A stretch of 64,000 bases of DNA, taken from contig NW_024040707.1 in the NCBI RefSeq assembly GCF_014851395.1, positions 13,738,187 to 13,802,186 on the forward strand, given 5' to 3'. The stretch is from Micropterus salmoides. Taxonomy: Eukaryota; Chordata; Actinopteri; Centrarchiformes; Centrarchidae. The notes beneath the pieces are model-generated. The model worked only from the letters and a program-made list of their open reading frames with translations, ran no database searches and was not told the DNA's origin. This document shows positions 12,100 through 25,388 of this stretch, piece after piece (the stretch's first letter is position 1; each line of letters opens with the position of its first letter). The position numbers and the translations under genes were made by a program.

Positions 12100-14750
12100 C
12101 ACATGGGAAATGGAACAATTCATGGAAAAATTATAGTGTAAAAAATTAAATACCACTTAGGACTTCTACTTCTAATGGTTTAGAAAGGGGGTAATTACTG
12201 ACTGTAATGCCATAACGTCACGATCCCACATTATAATAATAATAATAACTAATTACGTATTTAAAGTGTATAAAAGCGTACAGATATAAGTGTTCACACC
12301 CATGAAAATGGCTTTTTGCTGAGACATCAAATCTTATTAATGAAGTCTTTTCCAACAATAATGTAAATACATCTTTCACTTAACTGATAAGGAAAAACTG
12401 GTGTGATGTTGCCAAAGCTTTAATGTGAGAAGGGATTCGGGCAAAAGAAACCCCTTCAAATCTCACATTGTGCCACTTTAGCCTTTCATTTTCAGCACGA
12501 ACAGACTCCCAGCCATGTCATATTTCGTAATTGTTTATTTCTGCTATAACGCCTGGCTTCAGAGAAGCCAGTCTCAGAGACTGGAATGCTGATACAGGAG
12601 CTCAGTCGCTAATACATTTGTTTTAAATCTTTATCGGTGTGAGGTAGAAATGTAGGATTGTGACAGACTCCAGCAAAACATGAATGTTTCAATGTTTTGA
12701 ATCTCTTGATAATGTCTGAAGAAATACATTTTTTATGAGCAGAAAAACAAACTACATTTACACAGTATAAAAATCTGAACCATAGGATACTCAATCCACA
12801 AAGCTGAAAAACAAAATTCTGATCTAATATCTTCTAATGTGAGAGCTGCTCATGGTAAATATTTTAAAGCCACAACATTTAAATTAAACATTTTTCATAC
12901 AGCATTTCATAAAATGCACTTTAAGCAACTTGTTCATGCACTGCAATGCACTATAAAAATTATATCAATGCTCCTTATTAGGGCGGACAGCCACAAGATT
13001 GTAAAACCCGCCTTAAAAACAACATGCACTCATTTTTATGAAATTACATGTACAAAGGTCATTTCACGACAGTGCCTTTACAAACAGTCTGTATAGGTTT
13101 TAAACCCGAATATTACAATTGACATTTATTTCACAAGACATATTCCGTGTTGACTTCTTTACGTCCCCATTATCATTCACACTGCTGTGGATGCTTATTC
13201 TAAACCTTTATACAGGTGGATAAGCCGCAGCACATACCGTCTTCAAGACGTCAATGCACATGAGACTGGCTACCCACAAAATCTCTAGTTTTTGTTGAAA
13301 TCAGGGAAACCTGCCCAAAAGTACTTTAAGTACACTTAGTATGCAACAAGCAAATTTGTTCACAACAAATTAAAAGTTTTTAGAAAACATAAAAAACACA
13401 AAGTTTTAGTCAGCATGAAGACAGTGGAACGCCACAAACGCTGATTGATGTGCACTTAGCAGAGTACAAATGCAAACAAAAGTACAAAAACAGCAGCATA
13501 GCTACACGTAACATTTACGTAACATTTCTGAACGCAAAATCTTTAAGAGAATTTGATTCCTTAAAAGAAATAATTACCATTGATAAATACACATACAAAA
13601 TGCAGATCGAGAGGGACATTCCATGACACTGATGGGACAAAAGGAAGTAACATATAATTGATTGTCATAAAGGGGAAAAGTGATGAGGTGATTGCACAGG
13701 TTCTATTAGCAACACATTCATGATAACCCAGAAACAAGTGTACCTAAATGTAAAAACATACCCAAACTTAAAATCTCGGACATGTCATTCAATATATTAA
13801 AAAAATGGTCATGTCGGAATGAGCTAAGAATGTAGTAGCTCAATACTATGATAGCGAGGCAATGTGAATACAGATTAAGCATGAATTAATTTTTTGTACC
13901 TGATTGGAGTTATCATTCCAACTAATATTTACATTTATTTAAAGTAAAGAACTGTACATTAATGTCTTGCACCTTTAAGGAAATTCAGTCAGTCAGTTTT
14001 AAAATTGAAAAGAGAGAAAATTATTACAAAGCATGTTTCAATTCCTTGTTGTATAACAGAAAAGTCATACTTGGTCTTTGTAAAAGCCTGAATTCTCAAT
14101 GTGAAAGCACAGCCAATAAAAATACCAGTTTAAACTGAGCCAATGTTCCCAAATACCAAATAAACAAATATTTTACAGCTTCAAAGTACACTTTTAAACT
14201 AAGTACTCAGATTCACTTTAGTCTTAAAGACTGGGTTAGACTTTTTAAAAAGGTGGAAATTCCACTTCCTGTTTGTTAGATTAAGGACTGGGCTTCTTAA
14301 TATAGCTCATCTGATACTGGCAACACCAGCTAGTGCTAAACAATGAATGTGATCAACATGAGAGCATGGTAAGGCTTGGATAAGACTAAAACTATTTGAA
14401 AAGGCTTAGGCCAGAAGGTAAAGCACGCATGAAGTGCTGTAAAGACATTAAAGGAGATGAGCACAGTTGCAGCTGCAGAGGATTCCTTTTTCGTTCAACT
14501 GAGAGCGACTGAGTTTAGGCCAGAAACTCGAGATTACCACACTGCATCAGCTCCAGAAAACATTCCAAGTGTCATCCTGGCATTCAAGTGCCAGTTTATC
14601 TTACTCTAGCAAGGAGTCCTGAATGACTCTGCACCATGCATCATTAGAAAACAAGGGGCCGCTGCAGGATTTTGACAGTAAACCCCTTGCGAAACAAAGA
14701 CAGTTCCTGAAGTGGACACTCGCTAATCTTTAATTCGACCGTTCTGGGTG
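12100..14750 (-). other. Probable nr2c2 3' UTR and intergenic spacer
   Basis: No supported coding sequence lies between mrps25 and the nr2c2 stop codon. The stretch is AT-rich with many short poly-A and poly-T runs. A minus-strand AATAAA (TTTATT at 12534-12539) could end a 2.2-kb nr2c2 3' UTR. I see no mobile element I can name here. Confidence 0.45.
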
Positions 14751-16547
14751 CTAAAGTGATGGGCTGTCCTGGCTGCTGTACTCAGCTGTCTCCATCTTGA
14801 GGATGTAGGGAATGATGCTGTCAATAGAGACGTTACCTATCAAGCCAGTGAAGAAGAGCTCCTCTGTAATGCTGGAGTTCATGAGGCGCAAGGCCGGGAG
14901 ACGAGTCAGGATACGGGTCAACCTGGGGAAACAGACACACAGCAGTTCCTGCAAAGTCAGTCCTTGATATCTGCTTACCTTGTTTTTCTGCAAATAAGAT
15001 GTTCTTATAAGTTCCTCGGGGTGTGTACACAGTGCCACAGTCTTCATAAGCCAAACTTATGTCAGCTAGCCAGACAGACACGCATTTACCAGTGACTATT
15101 TATTGACAAGCTTATTGTAACTGGTAGTTTTATTGGTTATTGTGACAACAAATAAACAAAAAATCAGCCTTATACCATTTTGCACAAATATTGGGATATG
15201 TTTGTTTTTGTTCTTTTACCAAATCATCATGTTGAGCTGCTCCACAATCTTCCCATATACCCTCGGTAAGTTCCCCCTGGGGTACACATGCTCCATAGAC
15301 CGGATGTTTGAATGTACCTGTAAGTGTCATCAGTGTAGGTTTTCTGCACGTAGTCCTGCAGTTCCATCAAGGCTTTCTCCTGGAACTTCTCAATCTGCCC
15401 GCCGCTGTCCACACTTGGATGATCTGACAAGTTAAATACAAATACAAAATTTAATAAAATCACTTTCATTCGTCCATGGAACTCTTTTTATCTGACTGAT
15501 AAAAATTAATGAAAGTAACTTGCTTTAAGAAAAGCTGACACTCTTCAGAGCAGACTCACCTGGGCTGAACAACACTATAGCCTTCAGGTAGGCATATTCG
15601 TAGCTGTCAATGTCCAACCTGGTCATGCTGTTACAGAACTCCTGGAACTTCCAAATATGCTCCATCACCTGCTTCACCCTGTCCCCTGAAAGCTTGTCTG
15701 GGAGAGAGGAAAATGTCCAGTTTGATATTTCAAGATTCATAATTTACTTTTTCTGACATGACAAAAACATGTCCTTGTCATCAAAACTTGCAATTTTGAA
15801 TCACTGCTTGTTAATGACGGGTTTTGTCAAGTTCTTTTAACATGTAGTTTACATCAAGTTCAATTTTGGCATCTGAGCCATCATGTATGACTCATGAACA
15901 AATAATAAACAGTCATCTAGCCTCATCTGGAGCTCATATGTGTAATACTGGAATGTGAAACAATAGAATGGTATAAACAACACCTACAATGCCACAAGTG
16001 CTTGACAAATGAATGAAACAATGGAAGAAAACTTATCTACAGCCCTTTCCCATTAGTTCCTCTATGCTTTACTCCTAGTTTGTTCTGGAACAGCTAAAAA
16101 AAATCACATTTCTTGAATCCTGTTTGTCTGTGTGTCCCACTGAGAAATGATGACGAGGTCTGTGGTCCATACCATCCTGGATGCTGCTCTGGAGGTGGTT
16201 GATGATGGCAGTGAGGATGGTCGACAGGTTCATCACATGAGCACACTGAGCAAGACCCAGAGTAAACAGCTCATTCCAGCAGGCTCGCACCAAACTGGTG
16301 TTTGCCTCCTGACTGAAAGACAGAGACACAAAAAAGTGTAAGCACTTAGATGGAAAAAAATCTACTGTAAAATAGACAGGAGCGTGTAGTGTTATGGTAT
16401 TTCCAAAAGCCCCTTTTCAGACATGGAATACTCCACACAGCCGGCTTCATCAAGTTATTAAAGTGAAAGCATTTTGTCATTCAGACAGAGGTGACTTTTA
16501 CAAGATGTTCTTTTCTTCCCTCATTCAAATATTGTGAGGATATTTAC

Positions 16548-16588
<41 letters not shown>

Positions 16589-19500
16589 CACGGCAGTGCG
16601 TTTAAAATGTTTTAATAGCTGACCTTTCACAGGCTACTGCAGCAGTGATAAACATATTTTGCCTTTGAAACCTTAATTTTGGACCTTTGTCAGCACAAGG
16701 GGCAATCGCTCTGCTTGTCCCAGTGAACCCACTGAAGCATTTCACACCAGTTTCATCATTTAACATTATTTAACAGCGAATTCTGCGGCCTGTTTTATAA
16801 TATCCGACATGAACAAACACTGAAAGACAGAGCATTAAGTTGGGACTCTCGTTTAATTCCATTTTGCTCACATACTGTATGTATAGCCATAGAAAGAAAT
16901 AGAGAGGGTGTTTTTTAACCTCCTTGTTCCCAGGTACATCACGAAGGGAAAATACTTTAAATTTTCTCAGTGTTTTCTAGTTTATTACACTGATTTTGTG
17001 CATAAGAGATGGTGATTGAGATAATACACTTATTGCAGTAATTTTACGCACAATTACTTTGTCTCTCTTTGCATGTTTTACCTCGTGCTTCTGCAGTCTT
17101 TACGTTAATCTGACAGCACTGAATTCAGACTTGAGCCGTGTTGAAAATGTAACAGAAACGTTTCTTGGTCCGACCTAGTAAGATCGCCATTGTGACTTGT
17201 ACGTAAAAGTGACCAGTGTGCTCATTCATACATGAGAGTAATGCGTTAAATTGCCATCGCACTAATGTAAAGGGGTGCATGTCTGGAAGGGGCTTAACAC
17301 TATAATTTAAGTCTCACCCAAGAGCAGAGAAGGCAGGGATGGAGCGTGCCCAGTGCATGGAGAGAAAGAGAAGTCTGGATGCTGACTCGCAGATGTAGTG
17401 TACATTCAGATACTCGGGCATGGGGCTAGGCATGGTCAGCTGGACAGACAGGAAAAGATAGCGATATAGGACATAGGAAAGGAAATTATTTTAATAAACA
17501 GATGCCAAAGTAAAAGGAACGCAAACAAGTGTCTCAATTGGACTTGACAACAAGCCACTTTTTCAGTATGTTTAGACAGAGAAGTGTTCAATATACAGCA
17601 AAGCCCTCGGTAAATATACATAATGGTCTTTTTTAACCTTTTTTGTTGTTGTTGTAATTTCACAACACAGAGGGCCTTGAATTCTTTCAGGATTCAATTT
17701 CACTCTCAAGAAAAACAATTTGTATTCCTAAATTATTAATAATGTGAGTCTTTTATTCGAGCCATTAGCTGTACTAGGTGACTCCACCCACCTTGAAGCC
17801 GACATGGCTGTCTGTGAGCAGTGGTCCTTCCACCTCAATGATGGGGGTCTCCTGGTCTCGACCAATCAGCTGGATGGTTGTTCCACCGATACACTGTGAC
17901 TTATCTGCCAGACTCTGTCTGACCCCTACTTCAGGTGGGTTAAAAACTTTAGCCAGGGTGTCAAAGGCACTGTGCGTAACACACACACATACACACACAC
18001 ACAAACACACACACACACACACACACACACCTTTAAGTGATTTGATTTGCGTAAATTCTGCAAAATAAATAGATAGATGTGGCTCCTTCTTGTTAACATA
18101 ATATTTCATGTATATTTGTGTATGTATGAAGCCAGAAGAAGGTACAATCTCTAATGTCAAAACTCACTGCAGACTTAATGTAAAATGACTTGCATTAAAT
18201 GTTGGCTAGATATTAAAGGGTACATGTCTAGATTTATGTAAGTATAAGGTTAATTATTATTTCTTACAATATCGGAAAACCAATTAGGGTTGGGATACCT
18301 GTTGTCTTCTGGAATTAACTTAGGGTGCTTTCACACCTAGACCGTTTTGTTTATTACTTTGTTCCGAATCAACTTATACGTCTCTTGTGTTCACACCGCA
18401 CAATTGTAAAGCGGTCCAAATCGCATCCCCTTCCAGGGCTTTCCTTACATCACTACCTCATGCATGGAGGTCGCGCTTTGCATTGTGGGACATCTCTATG
18501 ACAACAGCAACACAAAATGAATCATGGGTTGACTTGGTGCTGCGAGGACCTGAAATGCCTCATAGATATTTGGTCTTCAGTGGGCACAAGAACACTGAAG
18601 TCTACAAAATGGTTAGTGATAAAAAGAAAGAGAGGGATTGTGAAAGCTCCGTCAAGCAGTGCGGCGTGAAGGAAAAAAACTCTGACAGCAGTACATACTA
18701 CAATATATTAACCACAATAACATACCGCAACAAATTAGCAAAATAAGCTGCTGAAGCTACATGTTGACAAGCGATCTTTTGGCGTGGTTGCCAGGCAAGA
18801 CATTAATTTGTTCCGGTTCATGGGTCAGCTGTGATCTCACTGCAAATGAACCGCTCCAGGGTTCGTTTGGAATTGAGCCGAGATCACCTCTTCTAGGCGA
18901 TCTCGGCTGGGTTGTTTTGTTCCGGATCAGAGTGCGATTGTTGTGTTCACATATTTCCAAACGAACCCAGCCAAAGGGGAAATGCCCCCTTGTTTCGGAA
19001 CGTCTCCAATCGATCCAGGTGTGAAAGCACCCTTACACATAATACTGAAACTTAAATTAAACTGTATACATTACAACTGAAAACACAAGAAAGAAAACAA
19101 CCCTTGAGGAAGTCCTTGTTATATCCATGTCATTTTAAGCCTTTTTCTTGCCTCTATAGAAACAAATCTATTCCATTTTAAATAATCTGCCAAAGACTGG
19201 CCATGAAAAGATGAGAATTCATTGAGGGCCTGTTAAAAGCGAGTGACGAAACAGCGCAGATACCTCTCACAAACACACTCCCCTCCTCTCTGTGCACCTC
19301 TGACTGACCGTGTTATCTCGCTGGCAGATTGCTCCTCGTGTTGGCTGTCTGAGGTATCACCATTGTTTAGATTCTCTTTTAGTGAGTCGCTAAGGTTGGC
19401 CAGTGATGTCACCACATTGGCTAGTGTCCCCAAGTCCCCCTGCCCAGACTCCATCTAAAGACAAACGAAACAACGCAGATTATTTTCCATCAAATAGGTC

Positions 19501-22500
19501 AGCCGAACTGGGATCCTCAAAATAATATATAATAATAGAAATGCGTTGCCTGCAACAAAAAGTGATGACAAACGCTCCTTAAAACCTATTAACAAGATAA
19601 ATAGAAATAAGCCCGATTTTAGCCTCAAATTGGTCCCCCACGTTTAGAATCTGATCCTAATTTCTGCCTGATGGGCTGTCATTTGACATGCAGTTTAAGA
19701 GGGGTCATGATGCCTGTTTAATTGCCTGAAAAATCAACGACCTGGCTCTCTGATGACCAGATGTATTTCTGGCAGGTCAGAAAGTAAGCTTGGCTGTCTT
19801 ACAGTTTGAGGAGTTCCACAGTCTGATTTCCATCATGGCGGCTGTCTAAAGATCCGTTATAAACTGTAGTGAGCTTATGTTAATATTACAGGAGTAGTAC
19901 ATGCTGTCTTGACTTGATTGAAACTAAACATAGCTGCATTACAGACAGATTACTGTATATTGTCTGCATCTTTTTTCGTCAACATTGAAGACACGATGTA
20001 CCTTGTTTGAACAAAGTTTAATGGAATTGTCAATGGACAAAACCAATTAGTTGATCTGTACAGTGTGAGCATAAAAATCACAGGTTCTGGTCGTGCAGAC
20101 AAGCCGATTAAAACGTTCAAGATCAATAAAAATGCACAGTGTCTTCCCACAGATTTTCAAGCTCGAACTCCTTTATTTTGTTGACCTTGTAATACTAAGC
20201 ACCAAATATAACATCTTCACAATGCAAGAGCAACAAAACCTTCCAACATCTCTGTCTAAAGGATCATAATTCTATTACAAGGAGCAGAAGGAGATAGGCA
20301 GGGAGAGGTTACATTTACGGGGACTGCAGTAACAGCTGTACCTTTGAGTCACTGGCCAGCAGCAAAGTTCCATCACTCTGGATGACCGGCTGCTGGATAT
20401 TTACCAGCATCCCCTGGTCCAGCAAGCTGGATCTGCACATGACACAGATCATCATTAAAAACCAGCTCTCATATCACCACCTGAGAGCCCAGGCCTGAGG
20501 TTTGTCTGTAAATTTGATTCCCACTGACCTGGAGCCATCTGTCTCTGCATCCGAGATAAAGGTTGGTGTGGCGATGAGTGGGCTATTTAGGTCCTTGCGA
20601 ATGTAGATCTTTTGGGTAGAGGCAGCACAGTTGGAGTGCTTCTCTCTCGGAACTATATCGATGGGCTTCCTCTCACTCTGGACAGCTGAGGATAAACAGC
20701 AAGCAGACAACCTGTATTTACTTTTTTCGAATGGTCATAATAATACAAGTGATCATAGAAGAATATTTTTCTTTTCTAGTAGATCAATGTATCACAGTAA
20801 TAAATCAATCCACTAAAGAGACTTCTCTGTGACAGAAAATTGACAGATGTTGTGGCTGTAATTAATAAATAACTCTTTGATTTAAGTTAAAATTGACTGG
20901 ATGGAGCTTCCTAGCTACTGTAGCTAACAGTAGTGACAGTGTTTGCTACAGATCTGATTGTACTGACTGATACTCCTCTGCAAACTCGCAACCACATACA
21001 AGAATTAAATCTAACTATTGTTACTGTAAATATCTGTAGATACCCTGATAATACCTGCCTTGTTTCTGAGTGACAGTAGGGTTGGGCAATATAATGGTAT
21101 ACACCGTGCAATTAGGGATGGGTATTGCTACTTGATACCTTTATGGTATTGAGCGAAACAGTCCAGTATCGAGTGGTATCAGAAACGTTTCCAGTCAAAC
21201 CAGTACTTCATTCAATACTTTTTGTAAACAGATTGCAAGTAACACAATGAAAGAAAAAGAAGAGCCCGGCTCTTTTTCCCCTAATGTGCCTGCACCCGCT
21301 TGTAAGTCCATGCGTGATTTTAACAGCCCCTTCACCCTCGGCTGCTCGGGCATTTTTGTCACTGTTGCAATTTTATCACCACAAGCTTGGCGTCCGTTGG
21401 TTTCATCTACTGGTATCATTAAACATTATACTGTACTTTTTTATTTGCTATTCACATCACTTGTCACTGATCGATCACTGCGTTCCATCATATCAATTAA
21501 AAGCTTTTGTGGCGCAGCAGCCATCAGCTGATTTTTCTCAAAGAGCCTCCGGCTGCAGCTGCCACAGATATCAGATGTAGTCTGTTTGATCAGCTGGATG
21601 TGCAGCCTCTCTTTTCCTCTATTTGCTTCTTCAGATTTTCTAGTGTAGTTTAGTGACTTGTTTAGCCGAAACCTTTCTTATTTTCTACTTCTGTCTTCTT
21701 CTATTACTGTCGTCTTTTTTAGAGGAGGTTCGCGACTCACCACTAAAGGCAAAAACACTCATGGAGATCTTTCAATTCAGTTTATTGATCGAAAGTTAAC
21801 AAAATAAACGTAAAACGTAAGAAAAATTTAACTTTAATTCGTTTTCCACAATTCGTGTGGTCACTAAAGTGTTTCACTCCTCTCTCATTCAAATACAAAA
21901 AAACTCCCAAGCTGTCGTCCTTCGTCTGAGGATGACCTAAGTAGGACTAAAAGCGATCTGATACAATTTCCCAATATGTTATATAGCAGTTATTTGAAAA
22001 AAGAAATAGATCTCCTTGCTTGTCCAATCAACTAATATGGCTTCAACAGGTGGCATTTCATGCAAGGTATCGCATGAAGTACTGTATTGGTATCGGTATC
22101 ACTGTAAGGATACTGGTCTTGGTACTGGTATCGTAAACTTTTAAATGATACCCAACCCTATGTGCAATGGTAGAAATGTGTCAACCAGAAGAGATTTAGC
22201 ATTAAGATTTCAACCGTGGGAGCTATTCCTTAATTTCTCTATATATTTGGGCTGGAGTTTCGCGTGATCTCACAAATCCAGCTGCCTTACAAGGTAACGT
22301 GATTTGGGACTGTACATCACATGCTAACCGCCACAGAAGAAGAGAGTTTTCTCATGGTCTCCCGGATTTGGATCCAAACTCACACTCAGTCTTCATCCCC
22401 ATCTTAAGGCATTTCCTCAACCGGCAGAACTGGCAGCGATTGCGGTGGTGTTTGTTGATGACGCAGTCCTGTTTACTGCGGCAGCTGTAGGTCAGGTTTT

Positions 22501-23917
22501 TCCTCACACTCCGCTTGAAGAAGCCTTTACATCCCTCACAACTGACCGCTCCATAGTGACGCCCTAAACACAAAGAAAACTAGTCAGAACGAGTGAGTCA
22601 CTGTGTGCGTGGGTGCACATTCGATTGCTGACAATGTGCAGAAAAACACACTGTGGGCTATAGCATCAGGATACATCATTGAAAACACATACAAAACCAC
22701 ACATCACCAGGTAATGCAGCTGTAAGTACCTGAAGCCTTGTCCCCACACACCAAACAGTACTCCACTGGCTGCGGCCGGCTCAGGTCCCCTGACTGCCCT
22801 AACAACCGCTCCATTGACACAGGATCTGTGACAATCTGAAAAGCAAAGTCAAACAGAGGCCATTAATCTTGTGTTTCACCTTAACACAATGTCAATAATT
22901 ATAATATATTATAACACTATGAGAAAATAACAACAAATATCAAGACCAAGATATTGCCAATAGTATCGTCATGTACCTGGGGGTGATATTATGGGGGAAC
23001 TCTACCTGTATCCTTCCTGGCATCAGGCTGTCTGCAGCAGTGAAGATGAGCTGCTTAGTGTTGTGGCTGTCTGGCGAGGCCAGGATAACCTTGCCTGCCC
23101 CTGAGCTGTCAGCCGTAGTCAGAATGAACTGCTGCTTGGGAGCACTGGAAGGCTTCATTGCTGTCACTATCTGGATCTTCTGACCTGTCTGCTGGTCAGT
23201 TACAATCTGAGGGTGTTAAGATATGGAAGAGGGAGATAAAAAGAGAGGGAGGTAGAAATGAACATGCACCAATGGGGTTGAAGTAAAAAAAGAGAAGAGA
23301 GTGACATTGGAGGTGGGAGTGCTAAGTAATGTAACATCAACTCGTTCAGTGCTGCTGCTAATGTGCTGAAAGAGGACAACATCAACGGGCTGCAGCAGTG
23401 ACACATTCTCTGAAGCCAACTAATGTTGAGCGCACAGCAGTTACCTGTATTCGCTGTGGTGTTGTGGCAGCCTCAGTGGAGATGACCTGAAAGCGCTGTG
23501 GAGACTCACTCATCATTGAGTCTGACGGAGAGGATGACATCTGCAAGGTGAAACACATTTCAACAAGTTTAAACACCTGATTATAATCAATAAGTCTGCA
23601 ACATTTTACTTGAGCCTGTGTAAAGAATGGAAATGTTATTATACAACACTTTTACGCAAGTACAAGTCAGACCTGTCTAGAGTACCTCTGTCTACAGAAG
23701 GTATGTCTCTATGGCAACAAGTCAATATCCACTAAGCACACAGCCTGAGGGTAGCACCACAGTATTTCCACGTTTAAAAAGCCTTCATGTGGGTTATATG
23801 GAACAATGCAGACTGCCAGCAAAGTACATAATTAAAAGTCTCCCTCTGTACACTCACCTCTGCCTCATGCTCAGAGTCCACTTTCTGCTGAGAGAGCAGA
23901 TTCAGGTTGGTCGTCAT
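14751..23917 (-). CDS. nr2c2: Orphan nuclear receptor TR4 (NR2C2)
   Basis: Ligand-regulated transcription factor of the NR2C group, binding AGGTCA direct repeats. Fourteen coding exons on the minus strand: 23858-23917, 23445-23540, 23006-23206, 22730-22835, 22384-22563, 20529-20685, 20342-20432, 19309-19454, 17792-17969, 17318-17439, 16173-16312, 15560-15697, 15318-15423 and 14751-14922. They close in frame to 630 aa, slightly longer than the 596-615 aa I recall for human. The two-zinc-finger DNA-binding domain runs from C146 to about M211, with P-box CEGCK and KHHRNRCQFCRLRKC. The ligand-binding domain covers roughly the last 240 residues, with FFTGLIGNVSIDSIIPYIL near the end. The first coding exon gives a 20-aa leader; the next exon begins with ATG (MSSSPSDSM), so a shorter isoform is possible. 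Introns carry hAT and Harbinger relics. A non-coding exon probably ends at 26045. Confidence 0.97.
16550..16580. repeat. (AG)n microsatellite
   Basis: About 30 bp of pure AG repeat in the nr2c2 intron between the coding exons at 17318 and 16312. Confidence 0.9.
17979..18030. repeat. (CA)n microsatellite
   Basis: An interrupted CA repeat of about 50 bp starts about 10 bp from the acceptor of the nr2c2 exon ending at 17969. On the coding strand it is a TG repeat beside the splice acceptor, where length changes could affect splicing. That effect is inference. Confidence 0.9.
18323..19032. mobile_element. Non-autonomous PIF/Harbinger-type DNA transposon
   Basis: A 710-bp insert in an nr2c2 intron begins with GGGTGCTTTCACACC and ends with its inverse, GGTGTGAAAGCACCC. 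It is flanked on both sides by TTA (18320-18322 and 19033-19035). A 3-bp TWA target duplication with such ends fits PIF/Harbinger. There is no transposase: the longest internal open frame has no recognisable motif. The class call rests on the target duplication and terminal repeats only. Confidence 0.7.
21113..22160. mobile_element. Non-autonomous hAT-like DNA transposon
   Basis: A 1048-bp insert in the nr2c2 intron just upstream of the exon at 20529-20685. The ends are TAGGGATGGGTAT and ATACCCAACCCTA. Octamers CGTGCAAT (21105-21112) and TGTGCAAT (22161-22168) flank it, a probable 8-bp target duplication with one change, as hAT elements make. Subterminal GGTATTG/GGTATCG-like repeats fit the same class. 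No transposase is present. The flanking sequence GTAGGGTTGGGCAATATAA at 21077-21095 resembles another repeat, so this copy may be nested. Confidence 0.65.
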
Positions 23918-24739
23918 GATGATGTAAGGTCATTAGTGAGGTCTGTTTGGGGAAGATGCCAAATACATTAATCAACCACAAAGGTACAATCTGTCACAGA
24001 AGAGCAGGAAACAGTTTTATAGATATAATGTTCATCCTGTCACAAAAAAAACCCTTCGCTCAAGACAGCAAAATGAAAAACGAATGTCTTTTCAGCATGC
24101 AACATGCAAGCATTTGATGGTGACAAACAAAACAGAAAAATAACAATTAACAGTATTTATAACATCTGTTTTCCTGCTCCATATCTTATATCATCAAGTA
24201 AGCAGATAATGGCTTTTCTCATCACACCTGCTGTAATATTCTTCCTGTTCAAACACCTTAGGTAAATATTTTGTGTGACTGAGTGTGACAGGGACTGGGA
24301 GATTTGAGACAACGTTCATAACCACATTACACCACAGTCTGAACCTCACACTGTCCAACAGGACACTGCAACAAAGGTGGATAATTCATGGCCATCCATA
24401 GAAATGTACCCCCTTTTATATGCACATCACTACATCACAATAGTTTTTACCTACAACCTGGTTTATCCCTTTACATGTGACTTCATACTGATTATAAAGT
24501 CAAAAGTGTTGTACCTCTGCATATTTGCACTCAGATAATTAGCTGACACCATAGAAATGTTCTTTCTTCATTGGAGACAAGTTTGTGACCAGAAAACTGA
24601 AAGCTGAGTGTTTGCACTTTAGTTAAATGTTTTGCAAACCATGATACTTGTACAAAGAGCAAAGAGAACTGTGTGAAAATCACTGCATTTGAATGCAGAT
24701 GGCAGAAACGCATCAAAACAGTTTAAATGTAACACCCCT

Positions 24740-25130
24740 AACGGCACAGAGTCAAAATCAGGGCAACAGACACATCCCATACACAATCCATTGATATCTG
24801 GTACTGGTATTTCTTTGGGTATTGCACATATTCGTTATTATTCTTCTATATTTGTAGATTTTGTTCAATTTACATACCACCCTGTAATATGTCTGCACAA
24901 CACAAACCGGCGTAATGCACATGTAAATATCTGCCACATTGTGCTTTCTCCAAACATAGTTCAATTATTCTTTTATAATCTGCATCTGTTTATAACATAT
25001 TTATATATTTTTACATTTATTTACGTCAGCTGTATGATTGTCTACCTGTAGCACCTTATCACCAAAGCAAATTCCTTGTAGGTGTAAAATACTACTTGGC
25101 AATAAAGCTCTTTCTGATTTCTGATTGAAA
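24740..25130 (+). mobile_element. 5'-truncated LINE 3' tail
   Basis: Sequence in the first nr2c2 intron ends with a GGCAATAAAGCTCTTTCTGA tail, a pattern I know from 3' ends of fish non-LTR retrotransposons. The upstream part (from about 24740) is AT-rich and non-coding. The left boundary is uncertain and the family is not assigned. Confidence 0.45.
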
Positions 25131-25357
25131 ACCTATAAATCTGTATATCAAGTTTTGAGTGGCCGTACTGCATTTGGGCATCTTCCTAGTCAGATTTAAG
25201 TGATAGCATCAACTCCTACCATGAATTACCTCCTTGCACAACAGTTATGACTCTGATTTCTGATTATAATAAAGAATACGATTTGACAGCAGATGTGAAA
25301 GCTGATTAATGTGCCTGCAGTAGCTCCACAAGCTCACTGACCAGGGGTGTATGTGTA

Positions 25358-25358
<1 letters not shown>

Positions 25359-25387
<29 letters not shown>
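25359..25387 (+). repeat. Poly(G) run of 29 bases
   Basis: An uninterrupted run of G lies in the first nr2c2 intron. On the transcribed strand it is poly(C). Its true length is likely to be poorly resolved by sequencing. Confidence 0.9.

Positions 25388-25388
<1 letters not shown>

Noticed and set aside
17774..18160. 128-codon frame spanning an nr2c2 exon and the CA repeat
   Set aside because: It is the true exon 17792-17969 read through its acceptor into the TG repeat.
18387..18746. 119-codon frame inside the Harbinger-type element
   Set aside because: No transposase or Myb-like motif; it starts by chance inside a non-autonomous element.
24689..25051. 120-codon plus-strand frame in nr2c2 intron 1
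   Set aside because: Translation of a LINE 3' non-coding tail; no domain.
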